Part shown: in pieces, positions 34,274-42,884 of the stretch
Layout: every line of letters begins with the position of its first letter
Numbering within the stretch: position 1 is the first letter of the stretch
DNA from: Lewinellaceae bacterium
GTDB lineage: Bacteria > Bacteroidota > Bacteroidia > Chitinophagales > Saprospiraceae
Direction of reading: 5' to 3'
DNA length: 64,000 nt
NCBI GenBank assembly: GCA_016716135.1
Contig: JADJWX010000018.1
Span: 1 to 64,000, forward strand
Made by a program: the position numbers and the translations under genes
Notes under the pieces: model-generated
Database searches by the model: none
Seen by the model: only the letters and a program-made list of their open reading frames with translations
What the model was told of the DNA's origin: nothing

Positions 34274-34705
34274 ATGATATGGAAGTTTGATAAAGCGTAC
34301 AAATGGCTAAGTAACTTTGCGCCCTGCACCATTGTGATAAACGGCATCGCTTATCCGTCGGTAGAGCACGCCTTTATGAGTGCCAAAAGCAATGACGTTC
34401 GGTGGTATTTAAAATGTACCGATGCAAGCATAAAACCCGGAACCATAAAGAAAATGAGCAGGGGGATACTATTGTTACCCAATTGGGATTCTATTAAAGT
34501 ATCTGTAATGCGGGATTGTTTGAATCAGAAATTCCGGCAGGAACCATACAAGACATTGCTGATAGAAACCGGTGATGTTTTTATTCAGGAAGGCAATTTT
34601 TGGGGAGATACTTTTTGGGGTGTGGATTTGAAATCAAAAACGGGAGAAAATCACCTCGGGAAATTGATTATGGCGATTCGTGATGAGCTAAAAAATGAAA
34701 TCTAA
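34274..34705 (+). CDS. NADAR family protein (YbiA-like, DUF1768), first copy
   Basis: 143 residues. NADAR hallmarks are WLSNFAPCTI near residue 11, YPSVEHAFMSAKS near 27, and the C-terminal ENHLGKLIMAIRDEL. NADAR proteins hydrolyse N-glycosidic bonds of ADP-ribose or riboflavin-intermediate type compounds, and some remove ADP-ribose from nucleic acid bases. It begins 7 bp after the Fic gene and overlaps or nearly touches the ATP-grasp gene, so it is probably in one operon. AT-rich relative to Fic. Substrate here unknown. Confidence 0.87.
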   Translation: MIWKFDKAYKWLSNFAPCTIVINGIAYPSVEHAFMSAKSNDVRWYLKCTDASIKPGTIKKMSRGILLLPNWDSIKVSVMRDCLNQKFRQEPYKTLLIETGDVFIQEGNFWGDTFWGVDLKSKTGENHLGKLIMAIRDELKNEI

Positions 34706-34721
34706 AATAGAAAATAAAGCA

Positions 34722-35612
34722 ATGCGAATAATTTTTTGCGATAGCGGGTTTAGTTCCAAAGAAGTGGATTACATGTATGCAGAAGAATACAGAACTGCAA
34801 AGGCTGAATTCATTCAAACATCGCTAATTAGTTTCGAGGAATTGAAAAGAGGGAATGTTGAAATTGCCTTAAAAAATGTCGGGCCAAATGAAGAAAAGGG
34901 AATCGGGATTTACAGAGGCTGGATGCTAACTCCAAATCAATACGAATTACTGTACAAATCATTACTCGAAAAAAACATTGAATTAATCAACAATCCGGCC
35001 GAATACAAATTTTGCCATCACCTTCCGGAAAACTATGAAACCATCAAAAAGTACTCGCCCAAAACAACATTTAAAGCATTAAAATCTGCATTTAAGATTG
35101 AGGATTTTCAAAAAGAAATCGCCGAATTTGGAGAAAGGCCAATTGTGATTAAAGATTACGTAAAATCTCAAAAACACTATTGGGAAGAAGCCTGTTTTGT
35201 GCCAAACGCAGCCGATAAGGAAAAGGTAAATTCAGTCGTCCATAAATTTCTTGACTTACAAGGCGACGATTTAAACGAGGGCTTGGTTTTCAGGGAATAT
35301 GTCGAATTGGAAGAACTGACAAACCATTCTGAAAGTGGAATGCCTTTGACAAAAGAATTCAGAGCATTCGTAAAGCATGGACAGGTAATGATGATTTTCA
35401 AATATTGGGATGAGGGCGATTACCAGGGCGCAGAACCGATAGTTGATGTATTTGAGGATGTAATTCCAAAAATAAAGAGCAACTTTTTCACGATGGATAT
35501 TGCAAAGAAAAAAGACGGAAATTGGATAATTGTAGAATTGGGTGACGGACAAGTAGCCGGATTGCCGGAGCATGCGGATAAAGGCGCATTTTATAATGCA
35601 TTGAAAAAATAA
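34722..35612 (+). CDS. R2K-clade ATP-grasp domain protein (DUF4343-like)
   Basis: 296 residues from ATG 34722 (the in-frame ATG at 34695, which overlaps the NADAR stop by 11 bp, is the alternative). It has the ATP-grasp pattern: PIVIKDYVKSQKHYWEEACF with its Lys, GLVFREYVELEEL, a mid-domain PLTKEFRAFVKHGQVMMIFK, and the metal-binding end GNWIIVELGDGQVAGLPE. The R2K clade is related to CDC123 and is predicted to make amide or peptide-type linkages in protein or small-molecule modification. Placed between two NADAR genes, so it may act on the same NAD- or ADP-ribose-derived substrate. Biochemical activity unproven. Confidence 0.75.
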   Translation: MRIIFCDSGFSSKEVDYMYAEEYRTAKAEFIQTSLISFEELKRGNVEIALKNVGPNEEKGIGIYRGWMLTPNQYELLYKSLLEKNIELINNPAEYKFCHHLPENYETIKKYSPKTTFKALKSAFKIEDFQKEIAEFGERPIVIKDYVKSQKHYWEEACFVPNAADKEKVNSVVHKFLDLQGDDLNEGLVFREYVELEELTNHSESGMPLTKEFRAFVKHGQVMMIFKYWDEGDYQGAEPIVDVFEDVIPKIKSNFFTMDIAKKKDGNWIIVELGDGQVAGLPEHADKGAFYNALKK

Positions 35613-35718
35613 AAACTGCCCAAAAGTCCCGAAAAATTTGCAAACCACTTTCCGATGGCATACCATTGGCCGGGAGAAGTTGCAAAGCAATACAACCAGC
35701 TAAATAAAAACATGAAAT

Positions 35719-36572
35719 ATGAATCCGGAAGAACAAGAAATATGCGCAGCGTTTAAAAAAGACAACGAACGGTGGGCAATTGAACTGCCGGTGTTGCCAC
35801 ATGAATTCGGTGAATTTTTATTAGCGGGCGGTTTTGATTTCGCCTATTGCAAATCAAGATCAAACGGCAAGTTAAACTACATAGACTTCAAAACATGTCA
35901 TAGAATGACAAGCGATGGGTATATTCGATACTATGCAGATGGCAGGTTTGAGGAGATAAGTTATGAAATTATGAAAAAAGGTAACTTCAATGGCCTTCCC
36001 GCCAAAGACCTTGAAGCCATAACGCGCGTTTCCAATATAGAATTTAACTTCCAGTTCAATAAGCTAAAAGAGAAAGTGTTCGGACATTCCGAATACGAAT
36101 TCTTTTGGCGGAATGAAAGCCCCTTCTCCCAATGGCACAAAGCAAATTTCCGTTTGAACGATATTGAATATTCCAGTGCCGAACAATTTATGATGGCTAA
36201 AAAGGCTGAATTATTCGATGACCGGGATACACAGGCAAAAATATTATCTACCGCCAACGTAAGAAAGCAAAAAGAACTGGGAAGGCAAGTCCGGAATTAC
36301 AACGATGCCGTTTGGGAGGCGCATAGAATAAAAATCGTCTACATTGCCAATAATTTGAAATTCAGCCAAAATCAACATTTGAAATCCGCGCTGTTAGAAA
36401 CGGCCGGCAAACTTTTAGTCGAAGCGAGCCCCTATGATACCATCTGGGGCATTGGCTTATCGGATGAAGACCCATTGCGTTTTGATAAGGCAAACTGGAA
36501 GGGAGAAAATTTGTTGGGAAAATCCTGACACAACTGAGAGAAGACTACCAACAAACTGAAAAGTATATTTGA
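35719..36572 (+). CDS. NADAR family protein, second copy, with extra N-terminal domain; frameshifted near the end
   Basis: Residues 1-125 are an uncharacterised domain (ELPVLPHEFGEFLLAGGFDF and the DGYIRYYADGRFEEISYEIM stretch). The NADAR domain follows: EYEFFWRNESPFSQWHKANF, YSSAEQFMMAKKAELF and ASPYDTIWGIGLSDEDP. The annotated frame stops at 36528 after ENLLGKS. One extra A in the A4 run at 36519-36522 would extend it with ILTQLREDYQQTEKYI to a stop at 36572, aligning with the end of the first copy (ENHLGKLIMAIRDEL). So the true end is probably 36572 and the current one a frameshift or read error. Confidence 0.8.
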
Positions 36573-36603
36573 AGTAACGTGGTTTGCGAACTTGATGATG
36601 CCA

Positions 36604-36641
36604 TGTACATTGTCGGCGTGACTTCGAATCACGCCGACAAT
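36604..36641. repeat. solo hairpin of the inverted-repeat family Q
   Basis: ATTGTCGGCGTGA, loop CTTCGAA, TCACGCCGACAAT gives a perfect 13-bp stem. It shares GATGATGCCATGTACATTGT and the rest of this arm with the left end of the element at 42655. It sits after the NADAR cluster and may end its transcript. Confidence 0.7.
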
Positions 36642-36708
36642 AGACGAATCGCCACCGCTTTTTCGCAATCCACTTTCTTCCAGGCATAACCACCCGCGCA
36701 GTTCAGCA

Positions 36709-38451
36709 ATGAAAATAAAACGATTGTATCAAACAGCATTATGGATAAGCATACTCGGCATTTGTGCCTTTGTGATTGATTATGGTTTCAACCAATCCGG
36801 TTTGATACAACAAATCGTAGACGGGTTTTACTTTTTCGTTATTGCGGTAGGTTTGGCGTCAACTTTTGCACGCTACTATGGAAATATAAAATTATTTCAA
36901 CGGCGGGTATTTTTTTTCGATCTATTGTCTGTTGTCTATACGTTGTACATATTTTACATGTACCTCTTTGTGGGTGAAGCATTCAAGACAGATTTAATTC
37001 TTGAAAACCCGGTGTGGGTAGTGCTTGCCGTAATTCTCACGTTTTTTCGCGAATTTTTTGAAATCAAACTCGACCTCAGCCGGGCCTATTTTAACCCGGC
37101 ACAGATTTTTATTATTAGTTTTCTGATCATTATTTTTCTAGGTGCCTTCTTGCTCCTGCTACCCAATGCAGCACACGAACGATTGTCTTTTTTGGATGCG
37201 CTGTTTACCTCGACAAGTGCGGTGTGTGTCACGGGATTGATCGTGGTGGATACAGCCACCTATTTTACCACATTCGGGCAATCGATCATCCTGTTTTTGA
37301 TACAGGTTGGCGGATTGGGAATATTGACCTTTGCGAGCTATTTCAGTTATTTTTTCAAAGGGGCAACTACCTATGAAAACCAGCTGACCCTGAGCGAAAT
37401 GACCAATTCGCAAAAGATCGGCAAGGTATTCAGCACCCTGAAATACATCATACTTATTACGTTTGTTGTGGAGGGAGTTGCCGCTGTTTTGATCTTTTCC
37501 ACCCTGCACCACGCCGGTTTCGGTTCGTATTGGAAACAGTTGTATTTTTCTGTATTTCACGCCGTTTCGGCCTTTTGCAATGCAGGCTTTTCCACGTTGA
37601 CCAATAGTATTTTCGAAGAAGGGTTTCGCTATAATTATGCCCTGCAAATCGTAATTATTTTTACGTTTATTCTGGGGGGGCTGGGCTTTCCGATTGTTGT
37701 CAATATTTTGGAATACCTGAAACATAAATTTATACAACTCTTTTTCAATAGAGGAAAAAACAAAAACCACCGCCCCTGGGTACTCAATATCAATAGCCGG
37801 ATTACGCTTGCGACTACCCTGTCGTTGACGGTGGTTGCTTTTATCTTGTTTTTTATTTTGGAATACAACCATACCCTTGCCGATCATTCTTTTTTTGGAA
37901 AAATTGTAACCGCACTATTCGGAGCAGCCACGCCCCGAACGGCAGGGTTTAACTCGGTGGACATGACGGCGCTTACTTTTCCGACCGTCATGATCACCTT
38001 CCTCCTGATGTGGATTGGCGCATCGCCGGCGTCTACGGGCGGGGGTATAAAAACCAGCACTTTTGCAATTGCCACGTTGAATATTTTAAGCTTGGCAAAA
38101 GGGAAAACCCGCATAGAGATTTTCAGGCGGGAAATTGCCGATATTTCTGTTAAACGGGCATTTGCCACCATTTCGCTTTCGTTGATTATCATAGGCCTGG
38201 GCATTATGCTCATCACTATCTTTGATCCCGAAAAAGGCCTGTTGAACATCGGTTTTGAATGTTTTTCCGCCTATAGCACGGTCGGGTTGAGTTTGGGGAT
38301 TACGGGCAGTTTGAGCGCGGGCAGCAAATTGGTCATCATCGTCATTATGTTTGTCGGAAGGGTGAGTATGTTGTCTATCGTTATCGCATTTTTCAAAAAA
38401 GTAAAACATAAGAATTACCGTTATCCAACTGAAGAGATCACGATTAACTGA
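36709..38451 (+). CDS. trkH: TrkH/KtrB family potassium uptake channel subunit
   Basis: 580 residues. Ten or so membrane segments with the repeated M1-P-M2 units; selectivity loops are visible as TSTSAVCVTGLIVVDTATYF, HAVSAFCNAGFSTL, ATPRTAGFNSVDM and FSAYSTVGLSLGI. An N-terminal extension of about 110 residues adds three to four membrane helices. It forms the pore for K+ uptake and works with the TrkA ring protein encoded 11 bp downstream. Housekeeping gene, intact. Confidence 0.93.
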   Translation: MKIKRLYQTALWISILGICAFVIDYGFNQSGLIQQIVDGFYFFVIAVGLASTFARYYGNIKLFQRRVFFFDLLSVVYTLYIFYMYLFVGEAFKTDLILENPVWVVLAVILTFFREFFEIKLDLSRAYFNPAQIFIISFLIIIFLGAFLLLLPNAAHERLSFLDALFTSTSAVCVTGLIVVDTATYFTTFGQSIILFLIQVGGLGILTFASYFSYFFKGATTYENQLTLSEMTNSQKIGKVFSTLKYIILITFVVEGVAAVLIFSTLHHAGFGSYWKQLYFSVFHAVSAFCNAGFSTLTNSIFEEGFRYNYALQIVIIFTFILGGLGFPIVVNILEYLKHKFIQLFFNRGKNKNHRPWVLNINSRITLATTLSLTVVAFILFFILEYNHTLADHSFFGKIVTALFGAATPRTAGFNSVDMTALTFPTVMITFLLMWIGASPASTGGGIKTSTFAIATLNILSLAKGKTRIEIFRREIADISVKRAFATISLSLIIIGLGIMLITIFDPEKGLLNIGFECFSAYSTVGLSLGITGSLSAGSKLVIIVIMFVGRVSMLSIVIAFFKKVKHKNYRYPTEEITIN

Positions 38452-38462
38452 TACATACAACT

Positions 38463-39146
38463 ATGAAATATATCATCGTAGGGCTTGGAAATTTTGGCGG
38501 ATCACTTGGCGAAAAGCTGACCGCACAGGGCAATGAAGTGATTGGAATAGACAAAAGCGCATCGAAAGTGGATTTGTACAAAGAAAAAATATCGCATACG
38601 ATCTGTATGGACGCGCTGGACGAATTCACCGTATCGGGTCTGCCCCTGCAGAGTACCGATGTCGTGATAATTGCGATTGGCGAAGACCAGGGCGCCAATG
38701 TAATGGCGACTGCCTTGTTTAAAAATTTGCAGGTGCAGCGGCTGATCAGCAGGGCGATCAATCCGTTGCACGAACGGGTTTTACAAGCCATTGGCGTAGA
38801 CGAAATCGTACACCCGGAAGAAGAAACGGCGGAGCGCTGGGCAAAAAAACTATGCCTGACCAATGTTGTAGATTCTTTTGAACTGAGCCACGATTTTAGT
38901 ATCATCGAAATAAAAGTACCCGAACAATTTGTCGGAAAATCCATCAAGGATATCGCGTTCAGGGAAAAATATAATCTGCTGGCGCTGACGACCATCAAAA
39001 AAACAGAGGTCAAAAGCATTTTGGGAAAAAGCCGAAACGAAGAAAAAGTCCAGGGAGTCGCTTCGCCCGACACGGTGCTTGAAAAAGATGACATCCTCGT
39101 CATCTATGGCTCCAACAAAGATTTACAACACTTTACCAATCAATAA
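38463..39146 (+). CDS. trkA: TrkA family NAD-binding regulatory subunit
   Basis: 227 residues. Rossmann RCK_N domain (about 1-120) with the nucleotide motif VGLGNFGGSLGEKL and an acidic residue at the second strand end (EVIGIDKSA). The RCK_C domain occupies about 140-225. It gates TrkH in response to nucleotides. Co-transcribed with trkH. Confidence 0.92.
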   Translation: MKYIIVGLGNFGGSLGEKLTAQGNEVIGIDKSASKVDLYKEKISHTICMDALDEFTVSGLPLQSTDVVIIAIGEDQGANVMATALFKNLQVQRLISRAINPLHERVLQAIGVDEIVHPEEETAERWAKKLCLTNVVDSFELSHDFSIIEIKVPEQFVGKSIKDIAFREKYNLLALTTIKKTEVKSILGKSRNEEKVQGVASPDTVLEKDDILVIYGSNKDLQHFTNQ

Positions 39147-39230
39147 ATTCGGCTACCGGCCGAACAGGCGCTTCGACCTTCCCCAAAAATTTTGTTATTT
39201 CGCACACAAGCCATCCGTTCACTAAAATCA

Positions 39231-39902
39231 ATGGCTATGAAGTGGGCATTCAGCATTGAGCAAAAATTCAAGGCGGCAGCGCTGCTCGCCGCCGTTTGTG
39301 TGGTCATTCTCATCACCAACCTACTGGGCAGGCAACACGTCGACCAACTTGGCAGCTCCTTTTCATCGGTATACGAAGACCGCCTGGTTGTTGAGAGCTA
39401 CATTTACGAACTCTCCGACCACCTCTACCGGAAAAAGCTGCTGCTCGACAATTGCGCCGGCCAGCCCGCTGCACAGGTCGGCACCCGTTTCGGCACTCAC
39501 AACGCCGCTATCGACCGTCTGTTGGTCGACTATGCAAAAACCCGCCTCACCGAGGAAGAGTCCGTCTGCTTCCGCGATTTCAAAGCCAACGTGGTTGCTC
39601 TCCAGGACCTCGAACGCCAGTACCTCCGCGCTGCAACCGACGAACCCCAACTCGTCACGACCCGCTCCCAAATCGATGCGCAATTTGCCACAGCCTCGGC
39701 CAACCTCCACCGCCTTTCCCTGATCCAACTCAAAGAAGGCAAACTACTCAACGATCAGTCCCAGCGTATCGTCGCAGGCTCTTCCCTGCTTACCAGTTTT
39801 GAAATGGCCGTGCTTATCGGTATCGCCATCATTTTGCAGATACTCGTGCTTGCCAGCAGACCGGTCATCTCTAAAGTCACCCAACGGAGCAGTCTGAACT
39901 GA
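39231..39902 (+). CDS. membrane sensor-like protein with MCP four-helix-bundle domain
   Basis: 223 residues from ATG 39231. Two transmembrane segments (about 18-34, AAALLAAVCVVILITNL, and about 196-216, AVLIGIAIILQILVLA) flank a helical periplasmic domain of about 160 residues like the ligand-binding bundle of Tar-type chemoreceptors (YIYELSDHLYRKKLLLDNCA). There is no HAMP or signalling domain, so it is a stand-alone sensor module or a truncated receptor. No chemotaxis genes are nearby. Function unknown. Confidence 0.65.
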   Translation: MAMKWAFSIEQKFKAAALLAAVCVVILITNLLGRQHVDQLGSSFSSVYEDRLVVESYIYELSDHLYRKKLLLDNCAGQPAAQVGTRFGTHNAAIDRLLVDYAKTRLTEEESVCFRDFKANVVALQDLERQYLRAATDEPQLVTTRSQIDAQFATASANLHRLSLIQLKEGKLLNDQSQRIVAGSSLLTSFEMAVLIGIAIILQILVLASRPVISKVTQRSSLN

Positions 39903-39916
39903 ACCGGGCTTATACG

Positions 39917-40525
39917 ATGTCAGTTAGGCATAAAGCGCTTTTATCTATAAGCTGGAATATCGGACTGATTGCTTTTGCAGGTGGCTGGACTATTTTTTTA
40001 CTATGGGCCGGCGCGCGCTATGTCGGCGCATGGAATTTTGAATTCCTGGTGTTTATCGGATTTTATTGGCTAATTATTTTCTTTTTTTTGGCATGTTTTG
40101 GCCTTCTTGCATTGATTATTTATACCCTAATTAACGCAAGAAATCTCCATAGAAAAATACTATTCGCAGGAATATTACTACTGATCAATATTCCTTCCGT
40201 CATGATAATTTTACCAATACAACATGATATCGGAAATAAGGTATTTATAAAATTGACAAATAAAACCGGCGCTGAAATTTCTGATGCCAGCCTTCAGGGA
40301 AACTTGAAAACCTGGAGAATCGGCAATATTTCAAACAACGCATCCAAAGTCTTTAATTATGACCCGCCGTACTGGAATTACGATGCCCGGTTGTATCAGA
40401 AACCGGATAGTTTGCAATTGATTTTTAAACATGGAGGCGTTACCGATACCATTGACTTTCCGACCTTGAAAATGGGGGAATGCAAGCATGTAACTATAGA
40501 TAAAAACCTTCGGTTAAGCCATTGA
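39917..40525 (+). CDS. membrane protein of unknown function
   Basis: 202 residues. Three membrane segments in the first 110 residues (around GLIAFAGGWTIFLLWAGA, FIGFYWLIIFFFLACFGLLA and KILFAGILLLINIPSVMII), then an extracytoplasmic beta-rich domain of about 90 residues (VFIKLTNKTGAEISDASLQG). AT-rich. No family recognised. Confidence 0.65.
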   Translation: MSVRHKALLSISWNIGLIAFAGGWTIFLLWAGARYVGAWNFEFLVFIGFYWLIIFFFLACFGLLALIIYTLINARNLHRKILFAGILLLINIPSVMIILPIQHDIGNKVFIKLTNKTGAEISDASLQGNLKTWRIGNISNNASKVFNYDPPYWNYDARLYQKPDSLQLIFKHGGVTDTIDFPTLKMGECKHVTIDKNLRLSH

Positions 40526-40860
40526 GGGCGTGACGCTCAGTCGAATGTCATCAATTTAGGAAATCATGTGTCAAGAATTGGAGCGGCTCGTAGAGCATTT
40601 CCCGCAGAGTTTCGCGGAGTTTTTACGCAGCGTACGCAGAGTTTTCATCCCGGTGAAGGAAAACTCTGCGGAACTCAGCGAATTAACTCGGCGTGACTCT
40701 GCGGGAAATATGCTACGGGCGGCGTTCCCTGCTTCGGGTCAAATTACTCAAAGATTCAGCGATCGATGTTCGACCTTTCTTGATTGTTGCGTAGTCCAAT
40801 TGTTAAAGTGCCAAAGTAGAACTAAGTTGACGACATTAGACTCTCAGTCACGCCGTCAAT
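40521..40860. repeat. inverted-repeat element, family Q, with nested palindromes
   Basis: Left arm at 40521-40558 (ATTGAGGGCGTGACGCTCAG onward) and right arm at 40823-40860 (complement, ending CACGCCGTCAAT) match over about 38 bp. The interior has a further palindrome, CATTTCCCGCAGAGTTTCGC near 40598 to GACTCTGCGGGAAAT near 40710. No protein is supported inside. Same family as 36604, 42655 and 60147. Confidence 0.72.
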
Positions 40861-40919
40861 ATGTGCCCCAAAGCAACAGAACAATTTCCCATTTCGTTGT
40901 TTACCTCAAAATGCCGGTC

Positions 40920-41657
40920 ATGAAACACGCCATTGTTTTTCCACTGTTCACCCTTGGGCTGCTCCTTACCGTTGCCTGCACCCCGCCCCGCCACTACAAT
41001 CCGGACTACCACGAATCCGCCCGCTACAAAGCCGGCGACCCGCTCATCACCGAATCGCTATTCGACTACAAAGACCGTACGATCGGTGAAGCGGAGATCC
41101 GGATGATCCTCAACGGGAAAATCGAGCTGCCCGATAGCATCCGGCTCGCCGTGTTTCAATACGGCGGTACACACTCGCGCTACGGCGCCTGGAACTGGTA
41201 CGACGAAGAGAACCTGAATATCCAGCAGCAATTGATCGACACGTTTGCACAAACGATCGGTCAGGCAAAACGAGTCCGGCGGGTGTTCTCCATGCCCGCT
41301 ATGGTCACCGGACTGCGCCCGAATATTCACCAGCTGCGCGAGTCGGCCGTGCGCGTACGGGCCGACATGTTGCTCGTGTACAGCCTCAACAGCGACCTGT
41401 TTCGCAAAGTCCGGGTTTTCAAAAAAGACGAAGCCAAGGCCTATGCCACCTGCGAAGTGGTGCTGATGGACATCCGCACGGGCATTATTCCCCACACCAA
41501 CGTCCTGACCCGGAGCGCGCAAAGCACAAAGGAACGCAGCGATTTTACCGATGAAGAACTTCAAAAACGCACCCTGTACCTGGCCAACCTGGAAGTCCTG
41601 CTCGAAGCGGGCAAGGGTATCGCGGCCTATTTAAACAACACAAAAAATGACGAATAA
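40920..41657 (+). CDS. lipoprotein of unknown function
   Basis: 245 residues from ATG 40920, which starts a lipoprotein signal (FPLFTLGLLLTVACTPPRH, lipobox VAC); longer upstream starts are in repeat sequence. The mature part contains PDSIRLAVFQYGGTHSRYG and SAVRVRADMLLVYSLNSDLF, a mixed fold. It overlaps the downstream hydrolase gene by 11 bp. Family not recognised; envelope-stress or assembly lipoprotein possible. Confidence 0.7.
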   Translation: MKHAIVFPLFTLGLLLTVACTPPRHYNPDYHESARYKAGDPLITESLFDYKDRTIGEAEIRMILNGKIELPDSIRLAVFQYGGTHSRYGAWNWYDEENLNIQQQLIDTFAQTIGQAKRVRRVFSMPAMVTGLRPNIHQLRESAVRVRADMLLVYSLNSDLFRKVRVFKKDEAKAYATCEVVLMDIRTGIIPHTNVLTRSAQSTKERSDFTDEELQKRTLYLANLEVLLEAGKGIAAYLNNTKNDE

Positions 41658-42549
41658 CAAACGACTGATCCACAAACGCTGGTTTTGGTTTCTGCTCATC
41701 TTCCCCCTGTTCATGACCGGCGGCTTCACCCTGCTCTACCAGGCGGCGCCCTACATGATCATCACGCCCCGGAAATATTCCATTGGCCGGACGCCTGCCG
41801 ACTACCAATTGCCTTTTGAAAAAATCGCCATTCCCACCCGCGACGGCATCACGCTCCAGGCCTATTGGATTCACCGGCCCGCCGACACCGGCAAAATCAC
41901 CATTTTAATGCTGCACGGGGTAGGCGCCTGCAAGGAGCGCTGGCTCTCCACGGCTTCCTGGCTCTGGGAAAACGGCTACGAAACCATCCTGCTCGACAGC
42001 CGGGCACACGGCGAAAGCGGCGGCGAATACTGCACGTACGGCTATTTTGAAAAATACGATGTGGCCGACGTGGTGGATTATGTTTTGAAACAAAAACAAG
42101 GCGGCAAACTGGGCGTTTGGGGCAACTCCATGGGCGGCGCTGTTGCCCTGCAAGCCCTGGCGATCGAACCCCGGCTCCAATTCGGGATCGTGCAAAGCAC
42201 CTTCGCCGATTTTCGCACCATCGTGTTCGATTACCAGCAACGCCGCCTTAAAATTCCCTGGCAATGGTTTTCCGACAGCGCTATTTCAGAGGCCGAAGAA
42301 ACCGCACATTTTGCAGCCGATTCAATTCGTCCGGCAGAAGCGGCACGCCATATCCGGCAGCCTATGCTGATGGCCCACGGTGATGCCGACGACCGGATCA
42401 AAATTGCCTACGGCCGCGAAATTTTTGACAACCTGGCTTCTACGAAAAAAGAATTTCACGCCATTGAAGGCGCCGGCCACCTGAATGTCATGGCACGCGG
42501 CGGCGCGGAATACAAGGCCGATTTGTTGCGGTTTTTGGAATCGAATTGA
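41647..42549 (+). CDS. alpha/beta hydrolase (membrane-anchored)
   Basis: 300 residues. One N-terminal membrane anchor (WFWFLLIFPLFMTGGFTLLY), then an alpha/beta-hydrolase fold: oxyanion LMLHGVGACKERW, nucleophile elbow GVWGNSMGGAVALQ (Ser in GNSMGG), acid AHGDADDRIKIAYG and catalytic His in EGAGHLNVM. Substrate unknown. The overlap with the lipoprotein gene suggests joint function in the envelope. Confidence 0.88.
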   Translation: MTNNKRLIHKRWFWFLLIFPLFMTGGFTLLYQAAPYMIITPRKYSIGRTPADYQLPFEKIAIPTRDGITLQAYWIHRPADTGKITILMLHGVGACKERWLSTASWLWENGYETILLDSRAHGESGGEYCTYGYFEKYDVADVVDYVLKQKQGGKLGVWGNSMGGAVALQALAIEPRLQFGIVQSTFADFRTIVFDYQQRRLKIPWQWFSDSAISEAEETAHFAADSIRPAEAARHIRQPMLMAHGDADDRIKIAYGREIFDNLASTKKEFHAIEGAGHLNVMARGGAEYKADLLRFLESN

Positions 42550-42654
42550 GCTGCCTCGTTTGATCCGGGTAACCTCCCCAAAATTTAAGCTCGACTTAAG
42601 TTTGAATTAGTTTTGCCCGGTAACACGTTGTTTGCAAAAGCGATGATGCCATGT

Positions 42655-42867
42655 ACATTGTCGGTGTGACTTCGAGTCCAATGTCATCAACTTGGCAAGC
42701 TGGAACGCGGATGACGCGGATGTAAACAACGCGGATTGTCGCAGATTTTTTAAAAAAAATCAGTGTAAATCCGTGTTCCCGCTGAAAGCGGGATCGGCGT
42801 CATCCGCGTTCCTTGAAGCGTGTACGCTAAGTTGACGACATTGGACTCGAAATCCAACGCCGACAAT
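42655..42867. repeat. inverted-repeat element, family Q, enclosing a CGCGGAT palindrome
   Basis: Left arm ACATTGTCGGTGTGACTTCG onward (42655-42693) and right arm AAGTTGACGACATTGGACTC onward (42829-42867). Inside is a second palindrome starting GGAACGCGGATGACGCGGAT and ending ATCCGCGTTCC. Nested structure as at 40521. Confidence 0.75.
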
Positions 42868-42884
42868 AACCTAAAACATGCGCA

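Noticed and set aside
40566..40919. 118-residue extension of the lipoprotein at 40920
   Set aside because: It lies in a palindromic element and would place the lipobox in mid-protein.
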